A DNA stretch of 64,000 nt, taken from Thamnaconus septentrionalis. Taxonomy: Eukaryota > Chordata > Actinopteri > Tetraodontiformes > Monacanthidae. The position numbers were made by a program, and so were the translations under genes. The notes beneath the pieces are model-generated. The model made no database searches and had not been told where the DNA came from. It saw only the letters and a list, made by a program, of their open reading frames with translations. This document shows, piece after piece, positions 12,221-25,473 of the stretch (positions are counted from its first letter, which is position 1; each line of letters begins with the position of its first letter). The stretch is taken from the NCBI GenBank assembly GCA_009823395.1, contig CM020503.1:4616501-4680500 (forward strand), written 5' to 3'.

Positions 12221-13684
12221 TTAAAGGAGACAAGAAGCCAAGAGTCAAGTGAAGTCCAATGTATTCAGGTATTGATGTGTCTCAGCTTCACCCCAGCTGA
12301 GGTCTCTTCCCCTGGACAAATGATCTCTTGCAGTGTTGACGCAACGTTTAAACAGCTAATTGTGTCTGTCAGGATTTGGGAGCACCGTCCCAGTTTTTTC
12401 CCGTCAGGGCCGAACATGAAGCAAAGGTCACTTTGTGGCTGGAGACATAGTTTAGAACACTGTGGTTTTTTTAGGTCTCGTATTATGCAACAGTTCCCTG
12501 ACATGAGCACGTTTTCCATCCCCAAACTACTAAAAGTCTGTTCTAAACTTCTTGTGTATGCTCTCCTTTTCAGAAAGCGTGTTCTGAAAGACGGCTCTGA
12601 AATCAGCTCATTGTGATGCCACAGTTCCTGTCACATGGTGGCCAGGTTCTGCCCCACCTGGTGGCCGCTGGCAAGAGCACGTAATGGAGTGACTGAAAAC
12701 AAGACGGCAAGTTCAGTCGTCGATTCATCTTAAAACTGGAGATGAGGCGAGACGAGGCTTTTGCAGCGACAACAAAAAATGACGACAGCAGGAAGTGAAC
12801 AGATCCTGACGGCCAACTTGATTTCGTCACCGATGAAACACGCGCAAGGTGCGGTTAGATTTTGCTGCACGGCACTAACAGAGGGCTAAATGTTCCTGGA
12901 GATAGAGAGAGATTTGACATAGTAATAAATTCTTTGAAATACTCGATTACTTTGGATTTAAGCTGCAAGTACTTTGTTCAGAAGCTGTTCACTTGAAACC
13001 GACAAACGTGAATCGAGCGGAATCGTCTCAGTGCCGGAAGCGAGTCAGTGGGTGCTGGAGGAGCAGCGCACAGCCGAGAAAAGCCTCCGTTTGCACAGTC
13101 AACCTTTCCCATGCATACAAGAGGGTTATAGGGAAAAAAAGAATAAATCACACAAGCATGTTGATTGTCATTGCTGAAATTCTGGGTGAGCCGCTTCAGG
13201 TCTGGCATGGCATCATTTTCCAAGGCTGCTGTCCGCAGAGGGAAACACTGATGAATAAGTTCCAACGCAAGAAATTTGGACTATTTAACAAGCCGAGCGG
13301 TGAAAGCTGCTGCTGCTGCCGCTGCTACTACCGTTTCCAGCAGAGATCTGGATTTTCTTCTGTCTCGGCTCGTGTGATTTACCACCTGGTCCTGCGACGG
13401 CTGTGAGTCCCGCCGCCGGGGTTTCACGTTCGAGTCGCGCTGTTTTCATTGGCTGCCGCCGCCGCAGCAGGAGGAGAAGCCGTGAAATCATTCAAAAAGG
13501 CTTCTGCGTGCGTCCACAAGCAGCGAAATGGTGCAGCTCACGTGTGTTCGAAGGCATGTGCGAGCGTGCACAGACATGTGCGCGCATATGTGCGTAGGCG
13601 TTCGGTGTGCCTGCCAGTCTGGGGTTCTCCTGGCAAGGGAGGCTTCCCGCTGCAGCATCAGAGGTGACGAGGTGCGAGGGCGTA
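12221..13684. other. Non-coding, no gene recognised
   Basis: A locally CpG-rich patch with GCC/GCT triplets lies at 13300-13500. Open frames here show no recognised protein. Confidence 0.5.
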
Positions 13685-13705
13685 CACACACACACACACG
13701 CACAC

Positions 13706-13744
<39 letters not shown>
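13685..13744. repeat. Imperfect (AC)n microsatellite
   Basis: AC dinucleotides interrupted by ACGC and CAAA, then an uninterrupted run. Confidence 0.95.
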
Positions 13745-13745
<1 letters not shown>

Positions 13746-16700
13746 CGAGAGGGTTTTCCTCAGTCTCACGCCAAAGCAGAGGGAGGAAAAGAAGTGCTGG
13801 GAAATAAGAATCATTAAAATAGTCAGGCCTTTTTTTCTTTTCCTTTTTTCCACTGGCACATTCCACCCACAATGCAGCTCATAGACAAAAAGAAAAAGTG
13901 ACAGGTGACTAAACCTGGTGTGACTTGTGTCAAAACATGCAAAAAGACACACAGAGATGCACGAGCCTCCAGAAAGTGAAAGGGGAGAAAAGGAGACATG
14001 CAAGGCTGCAGACACATGTGCACACAACCACAGGCTGCAACATCCCTTCAAATCCACAGTTAACACGGTTGGCTTCACCCTTTAGGTTTTTTTCTTTCTT
14101 TCTACATTTTATTTTCCTATGCCATGTGCTTTGGGGTTTGGGATTGTATTTCAGTGCAAAGTGCCCCAAACTGTGAACTTGATTTATTAATTTGCAAAAG
14201 AGAATAACATGAACTTTCAAAATAATTAAATTCTTTCCAGTCACCCCTACCCCCACCCCCAGATTTCTGTTTCATATATTACTATGATCCTTTCCACAGA
14301 AAACTCTAACAGACCATTATGTCCTCATGGCTTAAGTGTCGGGGGTCCCTGAGCTGTTAAGAAATTAGGCTCGCTCACACACACAAATGCACACACGCTG
14401 CCAAAGCCAAAGTTGTTCTTTGAAACAGTGAGGTGGTTTTAGTTTATACAGTACAATATGTATAGTACAAGGAGACCGAAGCACCAAGGCTGATTCTTGA
14501 ATAACTGTTTGTGGCATCAGTATAACGTTTGTTTTACGCCCGCTAGTATGTGCTGTTGTGTTTGCATCAACTAAAACAAAAAGAAGAAAAAAATATTACA
14601 TTCATAAAGCCAAAGCAGCAACAGCAGCTACATCACTTAAATAAAACTGTGAGTGTGTGGTGGACACTTCACACCCTCAGTTTATGCCAGGAAGTGGCAC
14701 GATGGCGTTAGCATACGAGCTAGCCTTTAGCATTTCCAGGCTGCTTAGCTAACATGATTTTAGCTTTGGCAAGCATCTTTCAACGAGGAACTAAGGCAGT
14801 GGAGTGTGTTTAAATTATAACAGAGAAATTGTCGTATTTACTGTCTTTGCCATCTGTTTGTGATTATCTGTTAATTAATTAAAGTGAGCAACAGAGGTGT
14901 GTGGTTTGGCCCACAGCTGGTGTTTGCTAATGACAGTGTTTTTCATTGTTAGTCGACAGATGTGATTTTTCATCTGCTGCTTTGCTAGCTCAAGTAGCCT
15001 TGGCCTGTTTGTTGAGAAAATAAGAGACACGTTTTTTTTGCACTTGTTGTCTACATCCCAATATTAAAAAACAATTCTCTTCTGCGTCTTCAACGGTGAA
15101 CTAGAACTCTGAATTTGGATTGCTGGTCAGACATACCATGACGCTGGAAGACGTCATCGAGTAGTTGGAAATTATAAACAGCATTTCATAAAAACTGGTG
15201 GCCCTAAATACTGTATGTCTATGTATGCTTCTGCACACTTGTGTATTTTCGTTTCTCCCTCTCATTACCTTACCAACTTTCCCCATTAAGCCCTAAAGAA
15301 AAACACAGACTCCTACAGACTCGGCCCGCTAAGGACTGACTCAAGCAGTGACTTAATTTCTGTCTCCAGAGATGTGTCAATATATGAATGCAATATGCAC
15401 TTGAGCCATAATTAAGGCATTTAGGTGCAGTAGAAGACATGACACAACACACATAAAACTACGACGGGCAGCAGCAAGGTACTGACTGGTGCTGGTGGAC
15501 ACCGGCTACTGATGGCTATAGTGTTACTTCACTTTTCCCAACTGAAGAGCGACAAGAACTTCCAAAAAGCAAGAGCCCAGTCAAGTTGCCTCCTTCTTGT
15601 CATAGCTTATTGTAGAAGTCACTCCAAAGTAACACTTTTTTTCTTTTTTGTAGGTATGATCGTAGAAATTACTAAGACATAACAGTTTAATTCCAGGGAA
15701 CAGGGACAGACAGACAGACAATAAGAAACAGCTGGACAGAAATTGGCAGGTTAAGTTGCAAAGCACTGGGAGATAAAGTGGAAGTGTGACTAAGACTGTT
15801 TGCCTCATGTGGCTGAATTGTTTAAAATCCATCCTAGTGTAAAAGATGAGTAGCGTTAGGTGGTCAATGACGGGGTATCATTTCAACTACGTTTTTGTGT
15901 ATTTGAAGGAAAAAGCAGTTCCTAGAGAGAGTGCAATATAATGCTGTTTTCTAGACCATTTTGCTTAGGTAACGTCGCATTATTTTTATTTTCACAAAAT
16001 TTTGCCAGCAGAAATCGTTTTCCAGAAAATATAAAAATCTACAATTTACTCCTACCTTCATGAAAATAGTTGGACTTTGCATCCTACCAGATATTTCCTG
16101 GACCCAAGCACGCGGTTTTAGTCCCTGAACATAACAAGTGTGGTACATGCATCCAATCGGAACGGGCCGGATGTGAGTCTTTGCCACTAAGATGTATCAA
16201 CTGGTTTGCGTCATGGAGGACTTGGAAAAAAAAAAACGCTCATCAAATAAATGTCAAGAAGAAAATGACCCCAAAGACAAGAAGGCTTAGATGAAAACAT
16301 TTTTTGGGGAGAAAATTATTCTCTAGTGGTTAAATTTATACAATACCCATTGTCACCATGAGTGACCTTAAAACCATTATCATTTGGTGAGCTGCAATAG
16401 CTAAAAGCCCTTCTGAAATGAGGGACTTTCTTCATTGTCAACACATTTTTATGGCACTATAATCTTTTTTGAAATGTGGCAGCTTTTTACTCTCCTAATA
16501 AGCCCATAAAAACTTCCTTGGTGGTTTGCGCACGGCGTAACCAGGGCCAATGAGATTCTTCAGAAGTGAAGAGAATAATTGATGTGTGATGTAGAGTGGC
16601 AAAGGCGATAGAGCGGTAAAAATGAGTCACACTGGTTTCCCCCCCTCGCTCATTATTCTGTCATTGAAATTTCTCTTGAACCTCGAGCAAGGTCCCGAGA

Positions 16701-19700
16701 CAATCCAGACACTCATTCACATACGAGTTAATTCGTTGCTAATTATGGTCTACGCCCACAGTACGGACAGACAGGCCATGAATGCAACATCATATTTAGC
16801 AGCCACCATTGTAGTCTGTCATTACACATGTATCCTGCATTTGTCAAGTTTCAGAGAACATGATTTAATAAAAAAAAAGTCGAAAGAAAAAGAAACACCA
16901 ACGCAATTGCTGCTTATTCCGAGCTGGTAACCGCGAATGGCAGTACAATCCAAAAGCCGAGGGTGGAACTTTAAACCATGAAATGAATGCAATATTGTTG
17001 ACCTATTGGCGCCTAACTGTTAGCATGCTAGCTAGCTGGCATTAACAACCACGAGCCAGCTAATGTGTCTCCAGCGACAGTTGAACCTTAATCAGCTACT
17101 AAAATGGCATTTAAGACTCGAGGCTGTGGTGTAATGGTGTTAGCCTGCTGGATGACTACGTGGCTAATGTGCTACTAGTTATTTTTACATGGTGTAAGCA
17201 TTGCAATGGTCCTTTAGTTTACGTACATTTTGCAATGTCTTGTTGAAAAAGCAGAATATAAGCAAAGGTGTCTTTTAAAATGCTATATTGGTAAACTGGT
17301 CTTTGCATGCTGTCATTGGCATCCACTAGCTGGAACATGCATTTCTAGCTATGGCGGTACGTTCTAACCAGGTATGATTGCTGAGTTTCATTGATTTATT
17401 TGGCATAAAATTCCAGTCTTCACCGTTTCCCAGAAAGTGGACAGTTTAGATTACTGCTGCTCATGTCAAAGTTCAGTACTGCTTTCAGGTGTGCTCACAG
17501 AAGTGTTTCAGAGCACTATGTCATTCAAAAAGTCATTTGAAGACAAGGAAGTAGTGGCGGTTAATAGATCAGCTTGACTTTGGGCAGTTCGTGGATTTGG
17601 GACAAAAACAGTCTGGGTCAAATCCAGCTTTTGTCTGGTCAAGTCACGTCTCGCAGTTGTTTTATTTTCAGCTGCAGGCTCTGCGGTTCGAAGGCTAGCG
17701 ACAAGATCTGCCGATTAACTTTGGATCTCTCACTGTTTTATTTTCCGCTCCATTATGGGAAGCACATGTCAAGCTCATTCAACACCAGGTTTACAAAGCA
17801 CAGCCCTCCATATTTTATTCTGGGGAATTTGGGGAATTAACGTCCCGCTTTAGACGACTTTAGCTGGACGCTGTCGGACACGACCCTCGGGGATCCAAAC
17901 AAATGCCCGAGGCTTCAAAGCAGAAGCTCTGCTCCAGTCTGACATAAAGACGTTTAGTCTATTCATACCTATTTGGAAAGCCACTGTGGATTCAGATTAC
18001 GAGAACGTATGCAGAAGACAATATAGAGGCTAAATGGGAAGAAGGTGAGCTCTGTATGGAAGTAGATTGGGCCGAACCAGAGCAGGGAACCATAAGAGTC
18101 TTTTTTTTTTTCCTCTCTCTTTTCTTTGCGCTGCTTGATTGAAGAGATTTTTCTTGGAGGCTCGTGGAAAAGCTCTCATTCTTTTTCCTCGGAGGGCTTC
18201 TCACTGACTCAGTTGTTTTCTTAAAGGAGTGATCTGCCAAAATACTTCATCGCAGCAATAACAGTATTACGGCTGACGTCAACAAGAGTTGCACATCAAG
18301 AGTGGCTGGTGTGTGTTAGCCGGAGTGTCGAAAGATTGCAAGACTTCAAATTGAGTTTCTGCTCGAGATGTCGATTCCCTCTCTCTCTCTTTCTCTCTCT
18401 CGCTCGCTCTCTTTACGCTTGGCGTTAAGGAATGGCACAAGATGGTTGGAAACACCAAGGATGGAGGTATTTATTTCCAAACTCATGCTATTCTTTTTTC
18501 TTCATGAGCTTTACTGCTTCATGATGCTTTCAAGACTGGTTTCAATAAACACATTTAAACACGTTTATCTCGTGCATCTTCAGGGGCGGAGGCCCGGCGT
18601 CCTGTCCAGGAGCCTCGAGAAGACGGTGGTAAAAAACCCGTAGCTGGATGTCGTGACGTTTCAGATCCATCTTTGGGAAACTTACAACTGAATCGTCTGG
18701 CATTACAAAACCAATCAATGGGAAAGGGGCGGAGCTTTAGGCACTGAAGGTGGAAAATCAAATTGATCAAATGAGGAAGTAAATGGGGACGAGACTGATT
18801 TAAAAAAAAAAAAAAAAGTCATAACTCAGATGCTTGTGCATCTGCAGTGGTTCGAATGATGTCTGGAAACAACTGCACACAGATATTTATTTTCTTTAAG
18901 TTACCCATTTACTAATTCCAAATTCCACAATGACTGGAGGAAAAGAACGCATGTGTGGAAAAAGTTAAGACATTTTTTGATTAATAACAGTGAAATGATA
19001 TCAGCATCTAGATACTGAACCAAGGTCTGATATGTGCCGTTCCGTGGTGTAAATACGAGGTTTCAGTTTTAAAATCAAGGAAGTCTTAATGATTAACACA
19101 TGTAAACATTAACAAGGACAAAAACCATTGAACCAGGAGAAGCCAAAACTTCGATTTATCCCCCGCTGCTCTGGCATTTGCATCCCCTAATCTTGATTTA
19201 CTTTTTTTTCTAACATTTTCCTGTAACGCTGTTATTTTTTTTACAACACTGGCAGAAACACACAGCGTCCACGCAGCTCGCGCTAGACGCAGTGACGCAT
19301 GTGACCTCAGAACCTGCCAGCTAATTTGGATTTGTCTGCCTGCAGTCTACCTTCCTGCCTGTTCATGACCCCTGCCTGTTCGGATTCCGTCTTTTGCCTG
19401 TTGGATTGGAGAAAAGAAAAGTGAAAGAAATAGAGAACTTTGATTGCCTCCAATCTGCTCGTGGTTCCTGAATCGTGCCATAACAATGCTGCACGTCAGT
19501 GAGAAACCATCATACACGGGCCTTAACTGTGATCCCCCTAAAGGCAAATAAATAATAATAAATTATTATTATTATTATAATTGCACCATAAGATAAACAA
19601 AAGTTGAACCAGATGCCTGCATGGACAAAATGTTTTTCATTTTGTTGTAGGTAAGCAACAAATAAAAAATAAGTTGTCTCCTGATTAAACGGAAAAAAGG

Positions 19701-21358
19701 GTCAATCAATAACCAGGTATTTTCCCTCACCAGATACATTAAGCACCCAGGGCCATGGAGGTGGTAGAGTTTCAACTGTCTCAGGGCGAAAGTAGGGTAC
19801 GTCCTTGTTCAATATCCCGAACAAAAATCCACAACTGGACAGGATGGAAAAACAAGGCACTAAAATTAGCGCGCCGAGCAGAATGTCAAAGTTTTGGCTC
19901 AAGTGTTGGTGGAATGGATGGTTCATTTGCACGTGACTCCAGTATGATTGAATGATTTGAATGTCACTTGTACCCAACGGTTTCCCCGCTGAAATTATTT
20001 CATTAGTAGTCCCAGTTTTCCCGATTGAAAGCAATTTTCCCGCTGCCAGACTCCCCGTCGGCCCTCGACTGTGATCGGCGGTCGGTCGGAAGTTACCGCC
20101 AAGGGCTGCTAGACAAACTCCTCATTATGGGGCATAAAACATGGGTGGGGGTGGCGAGAGAGAAGGAGGGGAGGGGGGTGGACCAAACAGCTGACCTTCA
20201 CATGGAGGTTGATTGGAAAAAGCCAATGTGAAATGAGCGGCTGCCCTGAAATGAGTTTCCATGGGGTGGTTTTAGCCACGCTGTAAAAGCTGACCTCTTA
20301 AAGTGGCTCCAGACATCTGAGCATCAGACGTTATTCTACGTTATGGACGAGGGCATTTTCAAACAACTTCTTTTATTTGACGGAGAAAAAAACAAACCCA
20401 AACTTGAAATCATTTTTAAAGAGTCGCTGAGAGGTTTTTCTCCCTGGCGATTCTTTATTTCATTTTCTTTCTGAATCAACTTCTCAGGACTCGGTTGCGT
20501 TCCAGCTCAGTGATGCAAGAGCGAAGGCGGCGACTGATGGACTGCGTGGAGCCACCTGTGGAAATTCCAACAGCCACCTGTCGAAGGAAAGGCAGCGGTG
20601 ACGAAGTGGCGGCGGGACGGCACAAAAAAAAAGGGGTTTAGTCAAAAAAAAAAAAAATAACTGTAAACATAAAATGCTGAAAGACGGACTTCACACCTCG
20701 CCGCTGCAACAACAGGCCACCGGCTCGAGCCGACGGGGAAAACAAAACAAGCACGTGGGAGTGCGCACTCTTTTGAGTCAAATAATGTGACTCTTAATGT
20801 TCTTCATGTGACACTTTCCACAGCTTCAGTTTAATGGAGCCAAAAAACGAAACAATAAAAAATAAAGTCAAACCCTTTTAACACCTCAGCTGATGAAAGA
20901 TTGAGACGGCGCAGCTGGCTCCCATCGACGGCCTGATTATTTCACGGCGGGCGACACACAACACTGACTGGAGTCAAATCAGCTGTTTCTTTCTCACAGC
21001 AACCGCTGCAGCCGAGAATTTTCTTTTTTGTCACATTTCCACAAAGCCGGGGCTCGTTTTTCCAGCGGAGACGTGCCAAGTGCAGCCTTAACATGCTGCG
21101 GTCCGCAGCAAAAGTCATTCATCATCTGTGTCCAGTGATTGATGCACTCAAGTAATGCAATATAACTAAACTGGGGGAAGTAGGGAGGGGTAGTGGGGGA
21201 GACTAATGACGCAGAGGGGGCGGGGTTTGGAGCGTCTGGGTACGAGCACGTGTTTTTGCAAGTGTGTCGCCGGCGTTTAAATCATGTTTGCATTTGCATC
21301 TCCACATGCAGCTGAGTCAATGGTAAGAAACACTGATTAGAGTGTATGTGCGCGTGCG
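13745..21358. other. Non-coding, no gene recognised
   Basis: Long AT-rich stretch. Visible landmarks are a full CRE octamer TGACGTCA at 18274-18281, a CT-rich run at 18379-18412, A-runs near 18802-18816 and 20646-20657, an AT-trinucleotide near-palindrome at 19548-19578, and a G-rich run at 20140-20180. No frame with a recognisable domain. Confidence 0.5.
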
Positions 21359-21383
21359 TGTGTGTGTGTGTGTGTGTGTGTGT
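21359..21383. repeat. (GT)n microsatellite
   Basis: About 12 GT units, preceded by GCGCGTGC. Confidence 0.93.
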
Positions 21384-21515
21384 TCTCCAAATTTGCATCC
21401 ACATGCAGCTGGATGAACAGGAAACGTGGTGTTAACTGGAGCCTTGCATCAGCGGCTCACAGGTTAAACGGTGTCAAACTCAAAAGGAAAGGGTTAAATG
21501 GAACCACATGGATGA

Positions 21516-21535
21516 ACACACACACACACACACAC
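21516..21535. repeat. (AC)n microsatellite
   Basis: About 10 AC units. Confidence 0.9.
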
Positions 21536-21662
21536 GCAAATACATATGCGCGCACACACACGTGTGCTGATGAACATGTGGATTAAAACAAAATGAAAAT
21601 GCACAGGCGCTTTCCCTTCATTTTTTCCAAACAGGGCACATGTGTTTTCCTTCCTGCTCTTG

Positions 21663-21691
<29 letters not shown>
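21663..21691. repeat. (AC)n microsatellite
   Basis: About 14 AC units, facing a (GT)n array 44 bases downstream. Confidence 0.95.
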
Positions 21692-21693
<2 letters not shown>

Positions 21694-21732
21694 GTGATCA
21701 TTAGATACAGTCACCTGGTTGGTTTTTGTTTT

Positions 21733-21734
<2 letters not shown>

Positions 21735-21768
<34 letters not shown>

Positions 21769-21770
21769 GT
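21735..21770. repeat. (GT)n microsatellite
   Basis: About 18 GT units with one GTGC interruption; complementary to the array at 21663-21691. Confidence 0.95.
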
Positions 21771-21979
21771 TTTCTGCTCCGTATTAGCAGTTATGGCAGA
21801 AACGTGCAGTTTGGCTGCGGCCCCCATGGCGACAGACCCAGCAGCAGCTTCACGGTTTGTCTTGTTAGCCTGATGTTTGTGGAGGCAGCGGACACAAAGA
21901 GGAAGGAACCTCAAAAACAGAACGAGAGAGAGAGTCTGACAAATGGTGACAGATGTGATCGCCATTATGTGTCATGAGT

Positions 21980-22025
21980 TAAAGGGACAGTGTGTGGTAT
22001 GAGTTCACCACTAGGTGTCATAGTT
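21980..22025 (+). mobile_element. Possible terminal fragment of a TTAA-type MITE
   Basis: TTAAAGGGACAGTGTGTGG followed by CACCACTAGGTGTCATAG resembles one end of a common fish non-autonomous element flanked by TTAA. The opposite terminus was not found nearby, so it is either a truncated copy or a chance resemblance. Confidence 0.3.
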
Positions 22026-22029
22026 TTGC

Positions 22030-25000
22030 ACTGCATGTGCAACAAACCAACAAACCAACTTCCCTCAGTGTGAAAGACCGACTAAACAAATGCAGACCAT
22101 TCAACAAACAACCTAATTCGAGGTTGTTGTTCTTGTTCATGTGCAGTTTTGCCTATATTTTTATTTTCAAGTCAAAAAAAAGAAAATGAATATGTCCTCC
22201 CAATTTTAAGGGATTTTCGAAAAAGGAATGATGAGGAATTTGGCATTATTTGGGGTCTTAAATAGATCGAAATAATTCTGATTGTGAATTTAACTTTTAG
22301 CTGGGAAAACATCCAGTTTTATGGAAATTTGCCCCAAACTTCACAGACCGGCATTAATAGATTTTAACAATCCCATGACGGTGCAAAACTACATTTTAAT
22401 TTATTGCTCTTTTGGTTAGATTATTGACAAAGAGCACACCGTAATGTCAAGGACCACTGGTTTCATGGGTAAAACCATAATAACTCAGCTGCTCTCCTGC
22501 CTGCACTTGTTTATTTGCTTCTGTTTGTTTTTCCCCCTCGGTGCTGCGTGCCAAGAAACACAGTGTCCAGATTCCACTGAGGAGTGCGTGTTTAGGTTGG
22601 CCTCTGCACTCTATTTTCACCATTTCACAACAGGTATTTTACACCCGTCAACACCAGAAAATCTACACGTGTTTGCGTCTTCCATCGCCGTAAAAACGTT
22701 GCAGCGTAACCAACGTGGTTGTACGTTGGAACAGCAGGATACATTTTTTTCTACCCTTTTGCCGTCCATCAGATTATCCAAGAATTTAAGGCTGAGGGTG
22801 AGATCATGCATCTTCGACGCAGGAGGACCCGGAGCTGGCCCGGAATCAAACCCGAAACCTCCTCGCAATAGGACAACGGTTTTCTCCACAGGGACCTCAG
22901 GCTACAGCTGGAGCGGTGAAGAATAGTCAGAGTCACACAGTGGAGTCGAAGGGTCTCTGGTTGCAGCCTTAAAAGCGCACATTGTAAATATTTTTGGCCG
23001 ATCTTCCTCATAAAAGTTTTTTCTAAGAATAAATCCAAGAAAGCCCCAGACATTCTGTAGGATTTATGAGAACGTGTCGTTTCTGTCGATGGATTTCGAT
23101 TAGTTTGGGTTGAGATTACATCATTTCACTCAGAATTACAAATAACATCAGCCCGAGCGTGTTCATAAAACTTGGGTGCTGTGAAATATGCAGGTGATAT
23201 ATTAGAGAAACTGAAAGTGTAATATGACTTGTATCTTTTTTTTTAAAAAAAAAAGAAAGAAAGCATTTGGAGCAGATGGGAGGCAGTATTTGGAAGGCGA
23301 TTGGACAAACTATGAATCAACTTCAGATTTTCTAACTGGTGTTGGTCCAGCGGCTCGCCACTGTTCACCGTGCTGTTCAGCAGAAAGATATCCAGGAGCA
23401 AAGCAGAACAATGTTTACGGGTGGAAAAGCATTCAGCTTTATCTTTATTTGAGTCTTAATGCGAAACGATAGCCACACTTTTACCAGAACAAGGCGGCCG
23501 TTTTATTTTTCAATTTGATTTGTAATATACACTGGAATTTAGGTCCAAGAGCCAAGTCATAGAAACCCATTACAATGACACAATCAAACGCACATGCATC
23601 TGGCTAAAGTTTCCAAAGTGCATGCAGTTCAGGAACATCTAGAACCTGTGTTTCCTTGTCAGTTCCTGGTGTTCCGTCTCGAGCAAACAGATTTAAAGAC
23701 AGCGGATCTTGGTGGTTGCGAGGCTGAATCCGTTCATACTCTTGTCGGGCCTGGCAACCCAGTACCTCCTAAGCTCAATGCTATGCTAATATAGCACAAC
23801 TTTCCAGTGCAAAGGAGCAGCGATAACCAACTGTGGGAGAAAAACTCACCATTCACACAGATACACAATGCAAGGTCATGGGCGAGGAGCTCCCTGAACA
23901 GTCAGTATTTACACCTTGTTGCAGCGGAGGGAAGATTGGTACCTTCTCGACAAATTTCGACAAAGTACAATTTCGATTTGCAGGTGTTTCCATTGAATGG
24001 TGTGAAGCGCATGAGGCCTAATTCTTGTAAATCTCATCCTGAGAGACCCCACATTGAAGAGGATGAAGGTACAAAATGTATTGTATAAATCTGTGTTTTG
24101 AAGTTGTTTGCTGTCAATAATGGTTGTGATATTTTTCTCTTTGATTACTTGTGAAAAAAAATATATTCCGTCTCCTACTCCGTCAAAACATAACGCGCCA
24201 TTTTCACTTGAAGTGCACTGGTCTTGTGACCCCGTACGTCACGTCCGCTGACATGTAAATGCGAAAAAAGTGTAAGTAGTTGATGACACTTTTGCGATGT
24301 ACCTCTGTATCGATATGTCTGAAAAAAACACCTCGTGAGAGCGTAAAAAAAAGCCTTTATTGGAGACGTTTTCCAAGAGTTTAGGTCTTTCCATGACCAG
24401 TTTTTATTGCAATATTTTGTATTTTGATAATACTAGGGGTCAATGGAAACGCAGCAAGAGAAAGGCCCCCCAGGGAACAGGGTGGAGGAGGGGGCTTGAG
24501 GCTACCTTGTATCAAACTTTGCAGAATCTTTTATATCAATAAAGGGAACATACAAGATTTATTGCGACCCCATTCAGTGCAAAGACGAAATCTGACCGGG
24601 CAAACCATGCGAATTAAGAAAAACAACTTACTTTTTTTAGAAATACAGATTAAAGATAGGGTTACAAGAAATCTAGCATTAGGCAATTTACAGTAATACA
24701 GCAATCGATCAGTCAAAATTTGTTCAATATCATTTTCATTTCAGTACTCCGAGAGCCTTGATGTTGCAACTTATTTTTGGCAGGACTATTATTTTTTTCT
24801 GGTATTTTTAGGAGGTCACTTCCTCGTCCGCTGAGGACATTTTCAAAGTCTCTGCGGTCTCGTTGCTGACGTAAATGGCTTGCCAGCGAGCGGCAACCTC
24901 CAGTGATGCAAGATGACGCCACGCCAGGAAGTGCCGTCATCGACCTGGATGTGGAAATGTTTACTGCACAACCGTAAACATGTTTACAGCCAGGGGTCAA

Positions 25001-25126
25001 AAGTCGCTTCAGGGGCCTGACAGCTTCCTCCGCGACCACAGTGTGGTTCGCCTCGGCGCCCACCACGCCCCGCCCCTTCGCCCCTTTATTTGGGATTAGC
25101 TCAGAGTCGGGCGGAGTCGCACGCAT

Positions 25127-25127
<1 letters not shown>
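22030..25127. other. Non-coding, no gene recognised
   Basis: A 160-codon open frame (22444-22926, plus) begins with a hydrophobic, signal-peptide-like stretch but has no recognised domain and no coding-like composition. The rest is AT-rich with A-runs. Confidence 0.5.

Positions 25128-25159
<32 letters not shown>
25128..25159. repeat. (AC)n microsatellite
   Basis: First of three AC arrays within 350 bases, each about 150-170 bases apart. Confidence 0.95.
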
Positions 25160-25160
<1 letters not shown>

Positions 25161-25279
25161 TTCAGAAACCAACCAGAAAGACCAATCATTACACACTGTC
25201 GCTGGATTCCAGGGAAGTGAAGGAGTTGTGGGAAAACTGGTATCTGACAAAAGTTAAAAGGGTGGGGAAAAGCAGGAAG

Positions 25280-25306
<27 letters not shown>
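25280..25306. repeat. (AC)n microsatellite
   Basis: Second of the three clustered AC arrays. Confidence 0.95.
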
Positions 25307-25311
<5 letters not shown>

Positions 25312-25448
25312 TAGATGGTCCACCCCCAAACACACACTTGGGCGTGCACTTCCAAATTCAAGTTACAGAAAAATGAAATTTATCAACTTGAAATGAATTG
25401 ATCAACATGGTTTCAGATGTGCTCACCTACACACACACTCACGCGCAT

Positions 25449-25473
25449 ACACACACACACACACACACACACA
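25449..25473. repeat. (AC)n microsatellite
   Basis: Third of the three clustered AC arrays. Confidence 0.95.

Noticed and set aside
13488..14078. 196-codon minus-strand frame
   Set aside because: Built around an AC/GT microsatellite and adjoining low-complexity sequence.
16600..16740. Possible decayed SINE (CCTCGAGCAAGGTCCCGAGA)
   Set aside because: A single short resemblance to the type 2 SINE body, without boxes or ends.
22815..22885. Possible minus-strand SINE head (GGGTTTGATTCCGGG)
   Set aside because: B-box-like sequence only; no A box, body or tail of either SINE family could be followed.
22444..22926. 160-codon open frame with a signal-peptide-like start
   Set aside because: No recognised domain, ordinary intergenic composition, no promoter or splice context. 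Hydrophobic runs arise easily from T-rich DNA.
24713..25306. 197-codon minus-strand frame with Val-Cys repeats
   Set aside because: The repeats are translated (GT)n microsatellites; the remainder shows no domain.
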